A stretch of DNA of 64,000 nucleotides from Ottowia massiliensis. GTDB lineage: Bacteria; Pseudomonadota; Gammaproteobacteria; Burkholderiales; Burkholderiaceae_C. Of the stretch, positions 18,643 through 25,882 are shown piece by piece. Numbering within the stretch: position 1 is the stretch's first letter; every line of letters begins with the position of its first letter. The translations under genes and the position numbers were made by a program. The notes below the pieces were generated by a model. That model saw only the letters and a list, made by a program, of their open reading frames with translations. It had not been told where the DNA came from and did not search any database. Location: the NCBI RefSeq assembly GCF_900240305.1, contig NZ_LT964854.1, positions 1,984,001-2,048,000 of the forward strand, written 5' to 3'.

Positions 18643-19108
18643 GAGCGGTTTCCTGGTTGGAAGGGTGAGGTGTTTGCAGAAAGTATTCGGCAGCGGCCAC
18701 GGCGGCAGCGCCTGCGGCGACGCTGAGCAACGCCTGGGCATATTGCGTGCCGCGCAGGGCGCGCATGGCGGCCACGCCGCTGGCCAGCGCCGTGCCGCCT
18801 TGCACGGCCAGGCGCAGCGTGCGGCAGTCCAGCCGGGGCTGGCAGCCTTGACTTTGCAGGGCGGCGAGCAGGCCGCTGGTGACGAAGCCGCGCACGAATT
18901 CATCGGCAAGGGTGCGCTGCTCGACGGCGGCGGGCGCGCCGCCTGTCTGCGCAGGCTGGGCCTGCCACGGCGCGGGCCATGCGGGCGCAGGCCACGCGGA
19001 TGCGGGCCATGCCGCCAAGGCAGACGCGGGCCAGGGCGCGCCTGCGGCGGCATCCGCAGCGGGCCAAGGCGCGGCGAAGGCGCGGGCAAACGGGGCGGCG
19101 GCCATCAT
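18623..19108 (-). CDS. small membrane protein with W/P/A-rich N-terminus
   Basis: A 161-residue protein. Residues ~10-60 are a low-complexity Trp-Pro-Ala stretch with repeated PWPA/AWPA units. It is followed by LADEFVRGFVTSGLLAALQ, and the C-terminal half is hydrophobic and Ala/Gly-rich (GGTALASGVAAMRALRG, SVAAGAAAVAAAEYFLQ), consistent with one or two glycine-zipper membrane helices. The start overlaps the upstream gene by 4 bp (ATGA) and the end overlaps the downstream gene by 20 bp, so these three small genes are translationally linked. Function unknown; see the cluster discussion at 15556-20674. Confidence 0.7.
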   Translation of the reverse strand: MMAAAPFARAFAAPWPAADAAAGAPWPASALAAWPASAWPAPAWPAPWQAQPAQTGGAPAAVEQRTLADEFVRGFVTSGLLAALQSQGCQPRLDCRTLRLAVQGGTALASGVAAMRALRGTQYAQALLSVAAGAAAVAAAEYFLQTPHPSNQETAHGQEPD

Positions 19109-19611
19109 TCAGCAGCAGAGTCCGGGGCGGCAGCCTTTTTGCGCGGCGGGCGGCGGCGGGCGGGCTTGGCGGCGCGCGCCGGTTCGCTGGCGGCTTCGGG
19201 CGCGCTGGCTTCGGCGGCGCTTGCTGCAGGCTTGGCGGCGCGCTTGCCAGCCGCCCTGGGCTTGCGGGCGCCGGGCCGCGCCGCCTTGTCCGCTTTGGCG
19301 GGCTGGCGGGCCTGGGCTTCGGGCGCGGGCAGGGCGGGTATGGCAGCGGGCTGGGCCGGGTCGGCCTGGCCGGCCTGCTCCTGGCCGTGCTTGCCGCCGC
19401 GCAGGGCCTGCCATTTGTCATGCAGGGCGTCGGCCACGGTTTCGCGCAGGTTGGCGCTGCTCTGGCGCACGCTTTCGAGGCCGCTGGCGGCGCTGGCGCG
19501 CAGCTTGCCGCTGGCGGCCTGAACGGCGCTTTGCACTTTGCCGCGCCGCCACAGCTCGGTGGCCGCGACGCCGGCGGCTGCGCCTGCGATGAAGGGAATC
19601 AAAGGCAACAT
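19105..19611 (-). CDS. small membrane protein with basic Ala/Lys tail
   Basis: A 168-residue protein. It starts with a short hydrophobic glycine-zipper helix (MLPLIPFIAGAAAGVAATEL), then WRRGKVQSAVQAASGKLR and an amphipathic helix. The Ala/Pro/Lys/Arg-rich C-terminus ends in a basic patch (PARRRPPRKKAAAP). The layout of one N-terminal membrane helix plus a basic soluble tail recalls the DUF1490/PacL and YtxH-type accessory proteins found beside metal P-type ATPases, but no identity is claimed. It begins 3 bp after the ferritin-like gene and overlaps the next gene by 4 bp. Confidence 0.7.
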   Translation of the reverse strand: MLPLIPFIAGAAAGVAATELWRRGKVQSAVQAASGKLRASAASGLESVRQSSANLRETVADALHDKWQALRGGKHGQEQAGQADPAQPAAIPALPAPEAQARQPAKADKAARPGARKPRAAGKRAAKPAASAAEASAPEAASEPARAAKPARRRPPRKKAAAPDSAAE

Positions 19612-19614
19612 GAG

Positions 19615-20322
19615 TCAGTTCTCCTGGTTGTGGGGTTGCGGTGGGTGGGCTGGGGTGCGCGCGTGTCGCATCCCCTGGACGGCGGCGCTGCCGGTGAACG
19701 CCCCCGCCAGCAGCGCCGGATGGGCGGCGCGCAACAAGGCGCCCGCCAGGCCGAACAGGCCGCCCTGGCGGGAAAGCAGGGCCAGCAGCTGCTCCACGGT
19801 GTCGCCAATGAGGCCGTGGCGGGTGTGGGCCTGGGCGGGCGCAATGCCTTGCAGGGCGTGGTAGCGCTCCAGGTCGGCGGCGGCCTGCCAGGCGCGCTGC
19901 AAGGCGGGCAGGTGGCGCGTGAGCAGATCAGACTGCGCGCGCTGGAACAGGCGGGCGGCTGCGCTGCTGACGGGAGCCGTTTGCAGGCGCTGGTAAAGGC
20001 CGGCGCTGGCAATGCAGCCGTTCATGGCGCGCTCGATGCTGGCGCGCCAGCCCGCGCCCAGCTGGGGCGGGGCGATGGGCGCAGTCATGGGCGCGATGCC
20101 CGCAGGCTGGCCCAGCGCGGCAAGGGCCCCCGCAAGCGACTGGATGCGCTGCCCGCACGCCTGGTGCAGCGCGGGCCAGGGCGCGTAGCTGCCAAAGGCG
20201 GCCAGGGCGGCGCTGTAGTAGGCGTAGGCGGCCTGCTCGTCTTGCAGGGCGGCGCGCAGCGCGGCGGCGGTGGCCGGCCAGGCCGCTGCATCAGGCGTTG
20301 GCGGCGCAGCGAAGGCTGGCAT
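19615..20322 (-). CDS. ferritin-like domain protein with degenerate metal ligands
   Basis: A 235-residue helical protein. The first helix pair (ALRAALQDEQAAYAYYSAAL, then PWPALHQACGQRIQSLAGAL) matches the layout of small ferritin-like (DUF2202-type) proteins, where the second helix normally carries E-x-x-H. Here that position reads CGQR, so the iron ligands look partly lost. The third helix pair (around AAARLFQRAQSDLLTRHLPA) also matches the family, including RHLPA. The C-terminus has a hydrophobic Ala/Gly/Leu stretch that could touch a membrane. The start MPAFAAPPT overlaps the HMA2-like gene by 32 bp. The association with a metal ATPase and an HMA2 protein supports a metal-handling role. 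Confidence 0.6.
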   Translation of the reverse strand: MPAFAAPPTPDAAAWPATAAALRAALQDEQAAYAYYSAALAAFGSYAPWPALHQACGQRIQSLAGALAALGQPAGIAPMTAPIAPPQLGAGWRASIERAMNGCIASAGLYQRLQTAPVSSAAARLFQRAQSDLLTRHLPALQRAWQAAADLERYHALQGIAPAQAHTRHGLIGDTVEQLLALLSRQGGLFGLAGALLRAAHPALLAGAFTGSAAVQGMRHARTPAHPPQPHNQEN

Positions 20323-20674
20323 GGGTTTCTTCAAGAATGGCGTGCAGGGCCTGGGCGGCGGCGCTGTCCGCGCCCGCGAGCAGGTCGGGCCAGGCTGCAT
20401 CAGGGATGATGGCCGTGTCGTATTCCACGGTGCAGGAGCGCGCCAGCAGGTTCCATTTGATGGCGCGCACGCCGCGAATTTGCCCCAGCACGGCGGAGAA
20501 AGCGTCGGCGCTGCTTTCCAGCGCGCTGAAATTGATGCCGTCCAATGCTTTCATGCTCAGTTTCAGGCGCACGCGCCCGGGAAGCTGGTGGGCGATTTTC
20601 AGATGCGGCGCGAAGTGCGCCAGCAGCGCGGCCGGCGGGGTGTCGGCGGTGATTTCGAGGGCGGCGGAACTCAT
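20291..20674 (-). CDS. HMA2-like (heavy-metal-associated 2) domain protein
   Basis: A 127-residue protein whose centre (HQLPGRVRLKLSMKALDG) carries the PGRxR signature of the HMA2 domain family. That family has a ferredoxin-like fold related to HMA but without the CxxC metal site. A second half (IRGVRAIKWNLLARSCTVEYD) matches the beta-alpha-beta end of the fold. First gene of the metal cluster, starting 24 bp after the argF stop on the same strand, so read-through from argDF is possible. The start MSSAALEITAD is preferred; longer readings run into argF. HMA2 proteins are frequent companions of P1B-type ATPases. Confidence 0.75.
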   Translation of the reverse strand: MSSAALEITADTPPAALLAHFAPHLKIAHQLPGRVRLKLSMKALDGINFSALESSADAFSAVLGQIRGVRAIKWNLLARSCTVEYDTAIIPDAAWPDLLAGADSAAAQALHAILEETHASLRCAANA

Positions 20675-20697
20675 GAGAGCGGGGAAGGGCAGAGAAA

Positions 20698-21627
20698 TTA
20701 CTGGCGGCCCAGCAGCAGGTATTCCAGCAGGGCCTTTTGCACGTGCATGCGGTTTTCGGCTTCGTCCCACACCACGGATTGCGGGCCGTCGATGACTTCG
20801 GCGGTGACTTCTTCGCCACGGTGCGCGGGCAGGCAGTGCATGAACAGGGCGTCGGGCTTGGCCATGCGCATCAGGCTTTCGTCCACGCGCCAGTTGGCGA
20901 AGGCTTTGCGGCGCGCCTCGTTTTCGGCTTCGTAGCCCATGCTGGTCCACACGTCGGTGGTGACGAGATCAGCGCCCGCGCAGGCCTGGCGGGGGTCGGC
21001 GAAGTTCTGCCAGCCCTTGCCGCCGCCGTCCAGCGCGGCCAGCGCGGTGTCCACTTCATAGCCGCGCGGGGTGGACACGCGCAGCTCGAAGCCCAGCAGC
21101 GCGGCGGCCTGCGCCCAGGTGTTGGCCATGTTGTTGCCGTCGCCTATCCAGGCCACGGTCTTGCCGCAGATGGAGCCGCGATGCTCGGTGTAGGTGAAGA
21201 TGTCGGCCAGGATCTGGCAGGGGTGGTATTCGTTGGTCAGGCCGTTGATGACGGGCACGCGCGAGTGCGCGGCAAAGCGCTGCAGGCGCTCTTGCTCGAA
21301 GGTGCGGATCATCACGGCGTCCACCATGCGGCTGATGACGCGCGCGGTGTCTTCAACCGGCTCGCTGCGGCCCAGCTGGCTGTCGCCCGAGGTCAGATGC
21401 ACCACGCTGCCGCCCAGCTGGTACATGCCCGCCTCAAAGCTCACGCGCGTGCGGGTGCTGGCTTTTTCAAAGATGAGCGCCAGCGTGCGGTCGGTGAGCG
21501 TGTGGTGTTTTTCGTAGGCCTTGAATTTGCGCTTGATGAGCGCGGCGCGCTCCAGCAGGTAGGCGTATTCGTCCGCCGTGAAATCGGAAAACTGAAGGTA
21601 GTGCCTGATGGGGGCGGGTGCGGTCAT
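20698..21627 (-). CDS. argF: ornithine carbamoyltransferase
   Basis: A 309-residue cytosolic enzyme that makes citrulline from ornithine and carbamoyl phosphate in arginine synthesis. It has the carbamoyl phosphate motif STRTRVSFE, then GDGNNMANTW, and the ornithine-binding HCLPAHRGEEV. The start overlaps the argD stop by 4 bp (ATGA), so argD-argF is an operon. carAB, which supplies carbamoyl phosphate, and cphA, which consumes arginine, are both in this window. Confidence 0.96.
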   Translation of the reverse strand: MTAPAPIRHYLQFSDFTADEYAYLLERAALIKRKFKAYEKHHTLTDRTLALIFEKASTRTRVSFEAGMYQLGGSVVHLTSGDSQLGRSEPVEDTARVISRMVDAVMIRTFEQERLQRFAAHSRVPVINGLTNEYHPCQILADIFTYTEHRGSICGKTVAWIGDGNNMANTWAQAAALLGFELRVSTPRGYEVDTALAALDGGGKGWQNFADPRQACAGADLVTTDVWTSMGYEAENEARRKAFANWRVDESLMRMAKPDALFMHCLPAHRGEEVTAEVIDGPQSVVWDEAENRMHVQKALLEYLLLGRQ

Positions 21628-22832
21628 GGCGCGGCTTCTTCTTTCAGAAAGGTTTTGATCAGCGGAACGAGGATGGAGACGATTTCGTCCGCCTCGGCCT
21701 GCGTGAGGATGAGCGGCGGCGCCAGGCGCACCACGCGCTCGGCGGTCACGCTGATGAGCAGGCCCGCCTGCAAGGCGCGCAGCGCCAGCGCGCCGCAGGG
21801 GCGGTCCAGTTCGATGCCGATCAGCAAGCCTTGGCCGCGCACTTCTTTCACGCCCGCCGTGCCGCCCAGCGCCGTTTGCAGCGCCTCTTTCAGATGCGCG
21901 CCCACCTCGCCGGCATGCGCCACCAGGCCCTCTTCTTCCATGATGCGGATGGTTTCCACGCCCGCGCGCATGGCCAGCGGGTTGCCGCCGAAAGTGGTGC
22001 CGTGATTGCCGGGCTGGAAGATGTGGGCGGCCTTGGGGCCAGCCACCACCGCGCCGACGGGCACGCCCGAGGCCAGGCCCTTGGCCAGCGGCATCACATC
22101 AGGCGTGATGCCAGCCCACTGGTGCGCGAACCACTTGCCGGTGCGGCCCATGCCGCACTGCACTTCGTCAATCATCATCAGCCAGCCGCGCTCGTCGCAA
22201 AGCTGGCGCAGCTGGCGCAGGTATTCGGCGCGCGCGGGGTTCACGCCGCCTTCGCCCTGAATCGTTTCAAAAAACACGGCCACCACATCCGGATGGCCTT
22301 CAGTGGCTTTTTTCAGCGCCTCAATGTCATTGAGCGGCACGCGGATGAAGCCGGGCAGCAGCGGCTCGAAGCCCTTTTGCACTTTCGGGTTGGCCGTGGC
22401 GCTGAGCGTGGCGATGCTGCGGCCATGAAAGGCTTTTTCGCACACCACGATTTGCGGATTGGCAATGCCTTTGTCGTGGCCGTATTTGCGCGCCAGCTTG
22501 AGGGCGGCCTCGTTGGCTTCCAGCCCGCTGTTGCAGAAAAAGACGTTGGTCATGCCCGAAAGTGCGGCCAGCTTCGCCGCCAGCCGCTCGGCATCGGGCA
22601 CGTGGTAGTAATTGCAGCAGTGAATGAGCTTGCCCACCTGCTCCTGCAAGGCGGGCACCAGCTTCGGATGGGCGTGGCCCAGCGTGTTCACGGCAATGCC
22701 GGCCAGCGCATCCAGATAGCGGTTGCCGTTCACGTCCCACAGGCGGCAGCCCGCGCCGCGCTCCATGGCCACCGGCAGGCGGGCGTAGGTGTTCATGGTG
22801 TGAGGCGAGGCCGCTTCGGCAGGGGCAGACAT
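21624..22832 (-). CDS. argD: acetylornithine aminotransferase
   Basis: A 402-residue class III PLP aminotransferase of the arginine pathway. The PLP lysine lies in MPLAKGLASGVPVGA, preceded by MIDEVQCGMGRTGKW. TFGGNPLA is conserved. The start chosen gives MSAPAEAASPHTMNTYAR and has AAGGAA 9 nt upstream. The family can also act on succinyl-diaminopimelate. Divergent from the DUF3579 gene, as is usual in betaproteobacteria. Confidence 0.95.
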   Translation of the reverse strand: MSAPAEAASPHTMNTYARLPVAMERGAGCRLWDVNGNRYLDALAGIAVNTLGHAHPKLVPALQEQVGKLIHCCNYYHVPDAERLAAKLAALSGMTNVFFCNSGLEANEAALKLARKYGHDKGIANPQIVVCEKAFHGRSIATLSATANPKVQKGFEPLLPGFIRVPLNDIEALKKATEGHPDVVAVFFETIQGEGGVNPARAEYLRQLRQLCDERGWLMMIDEVQCGMGRTGKWFAHQWAGITPDVMPLAKGLASGVPVGAVVAGPKAAHIFQPGNHGTTFGGNPLAMRAGVETIRIMEEEGLVAHAGEVGAHLKEALQTALGGTAGVKEVRGQGLLIGIELDRPCGALALRALQAGLLISVTAERVVRLAPPLILTQAEADEIVSILVPLIKTFLKEEAAP

Positions 22833-23029
22833 GGCAACGATTCCTTGCAAAAAAAAGATGCCGGGCCGCTTGCAGCGCGGCCCGGCGCGTGAATTCTAGG
22901 GCAGGCCCGATTCCTTGGCTTGCCGCGTAAAATCCGCCGGTTTTGCACCTCTGCTACACCCATCGCCACATAAAACAACAGGCGAACAACAGGCGGCAGC
23001 GCCCGTTTGCCGCCGCAACCGCATACGCA

Positions 23030-23347
23030 ATGGCACCCCCCCGCTCACCCGACAGCCAGGTTTTCATTCAGGGCATCACCAGCTCGGGCCGCGCTTTCAG
23101 GCCCAGCGACTGGGCCGAACGCCTGGCTGGCGTGATGAGCCAGTTCCGCCCCAAGGGCAGCGCGCCGTCTGACGCGCGCCTTTGCTACTCGCCCTGGTGC
23201 GTGCCGACCACCATGAACAACATCAAATGCGTGGTTCTGAGCGCCGCCCTGCGCCAGCATGAACCTATGGCCTGGGATTTCGTGATGAATTTCGCCAAGG
23301 ACAATGACTTGCAGGTGGTGCAAGCCTGCCTGGTGCCTGAAGACTGA
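23030..23347 (+). CDS. DUF3579 protein
   Basis: A 105-residue protein of the DUF3579 family, typical of betaproteobacteria and commonly divergent from argD, as here. Conserved features visible are VFIQGITSSGRAFRPSDWAE, RLAGVMSQF, CYSPWCVPTTMNNIKCVV and the C-terminal AWDFVMNFAKDNDLQV. There is no signal peptide or membrane helix. The function is not established; position suggests a link with arginine metabolism. Confidence 0.88.
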   Translation: MAPPRSPDSQVFIQGITSSGRAFRPSDWAERLAGVMSQFRPKGSAPSDARLCYSPWCVPTTMNNIKCVVLSAALRQHEPMAWDFVMNFAKDNDLQVVQACLVPED

Positions 23348-23454
23348 GGCGCCAGCCAGCCAGCCATTGCCGCAGCGCCTTGCCATGTGCTTGAGCGGGG
23401 CGGCGCCCGCGCTCCGCACACCCTTTGTGCCGCGCTCCTGTCACACAGCCCGTC

Positions 23455-24126
23455 ATGCATGCATTGTTTGATCCGCGCCAGATTCCGGTGTGCGGGGTGG
23501 ACACGCACCTGCCCACCGTGGCAGCCGCCCGGCTGACGCCGCAGGCGCTGCGCCAGCGCTTTGCCGCGCCGCCCGCCTGGCAGCCGGAAGTGCGGCGCGA
23601 ACCTGACCTGCCCGGCGCCAGCCGCCCGCTGGCGGCAGCGGCGGTGCTGATGCCTCTGGTACAGCGCCCGCAAGGGATGACAGTGCTGCTGACGCAGCGC
23701 ACGGCGCACCTGTCCAGCCACGCCGGACAAGTGGCTTTTCCGGGCGGCAAGGCGGATGCGGAAGATGCCAGCGCGGCGGCCACGGCGCTGCGCGAGGCCG
23801 AGGAAGAAGTGGGCCTGGCGCGCCGCCACGTACAGGTGCTGGGCGAGCTGGCGGCGTACGTGACGGGCACGCGCTACGCCGTCACGCCCGTGGTGGGGCT
23901 GGTGCAGCCAAGCTTTGCGCTGCGGCCCAACCCGGATGAAGTGGCGCAGGTGTTTGAAGCGCCGCTGGCCTTTTTGATGAACCCGGCCCACCACCGCCGC
24001 CACCAGATGGCCGATGGCCGCCAGTGGTTTTCAATGCCGTACACGGACGAAGCGGGGCGCGAGCACTACATCTGGGGCGCAACGGCAGGCATGCTGCGCA
24101 ACCTGTATCGCTTTTTGATGGCCTGA
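23455..24126 (+). CDS. Nudix hydrolase, CoA pyrophosphatase-like
   Basis: A 223-residue Nudix protein. The Nudix box GGKADAEDASAAATALREAEEEVGL spans about residues 98-122, with the REAEEEVG core intact. The preceding LTQRTAHLSSHAGQVAFPGG matches the CoA-diphosphatase (NudL/PCD1) subgroup, so hydrolysis of CoA or acyl-CoA is likely. The start MHALFDPRQIP is chosen; an in-frame start 30 bp upstream is possible. Its stop codon overlaps a 31 bp repeat (24125-24155). Confidence 0.88.
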   Translation: MHALFDPRQIPVCGVDTHLPTVAAARLTPQALRQRFAAPPAWQPEVRREPDLPGASRPLAAAAVLMPLVQRPQGMTVLLTQRTAHLSSHAGQVAFPGGKADAEDASAAATALREAEEEVGLARRHVQVLGELAAYVTGTRYAVTPVVGLVQPSFALRPNPDEVAQVFEAPLAFLMNPAHHRRHQMADGRQWFSMPYTDEAGREHYIWGATAGMLRNLYRFLMA

Positions 24127-24155
24127 GAGCCTGTTCAGAGCCCGTCCGTGGGCGC
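24125..24155 (+). repeat. 31 bp repeat, second family, copy A
   Basis: Matches the reverse complement of 54241-54271 at 28 of 31 positions; the shared core is AGCCCGTCCGTGGG. It sits at the end of the Nudix gene, overlapping its stop. Confidence 0.65.
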
Positions 24156-24180
24156 GCAAGGCATGGGACAGGCGGCGTTA

Positions 24181-24270
24181 TTTCGCTATTTTCTTGATAG
24201 CATGAAGTCCCGATGGAATGTGCGAGGTATGGCATTTCCGACCCCCTGAATTTGCTCCTTTTTCAGGTGT
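24181..24270 (+). repeat. ~90 bp dispersed intergenic repeat, copy 5
   Basis: TTTCGCTATTTTCTTGATAG, then CATGAAGTCCCGATGG, and a terminal TGAATTTGCTCCTTTTTCAG box. It shares the extra upstream GGCGGCGTTA with copy 1. Confidence 0.75.
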
Positions 24271-24299
24271 AGCCGGACATGCGGAGCGGCTTGCAGGCT

Positions 24300-24515
24300 G
24301 CGCCTTGTTCATCGGGCGCGCGCATTTGGGAGGGCAGCGTCGCGCGGGCATTTGGCATGAGGCGGCTCAGATTGGCGCGTTTGCCAGACAGGGCCTGCGC
24401 ATCAGGGCGGAGGCTTCATCCAGAAAGAGCAGGGCAGGGCGGCGCAGAGCGCGAGCCAGGATCAGGCGCTGCTGTCTGCCGCCGCAGAGCTGGCGATGCC
24501 ATTCGCGCGCCGTTC
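24300..24515 (-). pseudogene. fragment of an ABC-transporter ATPase
   Basis: Minus-strand translation of this stretch gives WHRQLCGGRQQRLILARAL then RRPALLFLDEASALM. These are the ABC signature region (LSGGQQQR with S to C) and Walker B. A stop follows, then a shifted frame with NLSRLMPNARATL, the segment that normally leads to the H-loop. The nearest type is the peptidase-domain or RTX-type exporter ATPase. The rest of the gene is absent, so it is a relic. Confidence 0.65.
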
Positions 24516-24646
24516 ACGCTCTTTTGCCCCTCACGGCCAGACGCTGAACAGGTTCCCGGATGAGCGCGCCAGCGCGCATGCGGCGGCGTTCGTCCGGATT
24601 TTGCTTTCGTTTAAATAGCGAAAAATCAGCCTCGAAAATGACGATG

Positions 24647-24692
24647 GTCCTAGTGGAACGTGTGCGGGCAGCTATCGGAAAAGGAGCGAATG
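24647..24692. repeat. partial dispersed repeat, variant form
   Basis: Carries GGTCCTAGTGGAACG of the repeat core, directly followed by the reverse complement of an end box (GCTATCGGAAAAGGAGCGAA). It is therefore a rearranged hairpin form, closely matched at 26790-26835. Confidence 0.55.
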
Positions 24693-24826
24693 AGCCGCAA
24701 CTGGAAGGTGCTGGCGCGCAGGTTTCTGAGGAGGCGGCGAAGAGCAGGCGAAGGCGGGGCCGGAAAGAAAGAAGCCAGCGCCTTCGCGATGAAAGGCGCT
24801 GGCTTGCTTGGGCGATGAGGCGAGGG

Positions 24827-25201
24827 TCAGCCCTGGACAACTTCCACGGGGCCGTGGTCATCGCAGTGGTCGCCGTGCGGGTGGTGCAGGCGGCCATTGA
24901 CGAGAAAGTCGATGTGGTTGCCGTGCGGCACGGCTTCGTGGCCGCAGCCGGGGCCGTGCACATGGCCCGGCTCGTGGCCGGCGCAAGGGGGCGTGCAGCC
25001 TTCGGGGTTGGTGTCGGAGACGGCGATGGAGTGCTCTTGCACGCGGCCTTCATGCGGGTGGTGCAGGTGGCCTTCTTGCAGGTAGTCCACGTGGCCGTTG
25101 TGGCGGATGGCGGTGTGGCCGCAGCCGGGGCCGTGCTGGTGGGGCGGCTGGTTGGCGGCAGCGGCGGCGGCCGCAGCGGCGGCGCAGGCGCAGGTGCTCA
25201 T
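24827..25201 (-). CDS. histidine-rich metal-binding protein with internal duplication
   Basis: A 124-residue protein with an AAAGGAG ribosome-binding site. After MSTCAC and an alanine run it holds two related units. Unit 1 is HGPGCGHTAIRHNGHVDYLQ then EGHLHHPHEGR; unit 2 is HGPGCGHEAVPHGNHIDFLV then NGRLHHPHGDHCDDHG. Each has CGH, H-x(3)-H and HLHHPH clusters suited to zinc, copper or nickel. A third Cys pair (CTPPCAGHEPGHVHG) links them. No signal peptide, so it is a cytosolic metal buffer or donor by inference. Similar small His-rich proteins occur widely in proteobacteria. Confidence 0.75.
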   Translation of the reverse strand: MSTCACAAAAAAAAAANQPPHQHGPGCGHTAIRHNGHVDYLQEGHLHHPHEGRVQEHSIAVSDTNPEGCTPPCAGHEPGHVHGPGCGHEAVPHGNHIDFLVNGRLHHPHGDHCDDHGPVEVVQG

Positions 25202-25265
25202 GGCGTTTCTCCTTTGATGTTTGAGGCGGGAAAATGAAGGTTTCTGGCGCCCGGTTTTCTGGCGC

Positions 25266-25787
25266 TTAATTCAGGGGAATGTCTTCTTCGTACAGCCGCA
25301 GGGTTTTCGCGGCTGAAACAAGGGCGCTGGAGGGAAAATAAAAGGTGTATTTGATGGCGGCGCTTTTGGGCACCGTGATGTCATTGTCCACGGAGCCGGA
25401 ATAAGCCACGTATTTGTCTTGGTCCAGCAATTGCAGGTTTTTCTGTTCCATCAGGTTGGTGAGGCGGACGATGCGGTCGGTTTTATTTTTGATGCCGATA
25501 TTCACGGTGTACACGCCAGCATCAAGATTGACGGAGAAAATCCTGATTTCCACGTAATCCTTGAATTTGCGGTCGTGGATGATGACGGCGTCGTCCAGGC
25601 TGGTGCCGCCCTGGCGGCCTTCATCCCAGCCTTGTTTGACGCCCTTGATGATGTCTTTGCCGCTTTGCACTGCGCCAGAGACGGCGCCGGAAACGCTTTT
25701 GATGAGGCCGCTGTTTTTCTCGCCATCCTGCGCCTGCCCCAGCATGGGCAGCGAAAGCAGCAGGGCGAGCGCCAGTGTTTTTTTCAT
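25266..25787 (-). CDS. exported protein of unknown function
   Basis: A 173-residue protein with a clear signal peptide (MKKTLALALLLSLPMLGQAQ, cleavage predicted after AQA). The mature part has a glycine-rich SGAVSGAVQSGKDIIKGVKQ segment that could be an amphipathic helix. A beta-rich region follows (YVEIRIFSVNLDAGVYTVNI, DRIVRLTNLMEQ). Periplasmic location is expected. No family recognised. The gene stands alone between the His-rich protein and xthA on the same strand. Confidence 0.7.
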   Translation of the reverse strand: MKKTLALALLLSLPMLGQAQDGEKNSGLIKSVSGAVSGAVQSGKDIIKGVKQGWDEGRQGGTSLDDAVIIHDRKFKDYVEIRIFSVNLDAGVYTVNIGIKNKTDRIVRLTNLMEQKNLQLLDQDKYVAYSGSVDNDITVPKSAAIKYTFYFPSSALVSAAKTLRLYEEDIPLN

Positions 25788-25882
25788 GGTGTTTTCCGAA
25801 AGGCAATAGTGAATGGGGGCGGATTTTAGCGGGGCCGAATGCTAGGCGGGCAATAAGCGGAAAAAGGGGAGAAAACCGTTTT

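Noticed and set aside
18106..19089. 327-codon version of the Q/A/W-rich protein gene
   Set aside because: The longer reading overlaps two other small genes entirely; the MAKNQT start has a good AGGAAA site and produces a sensible N-terminus.
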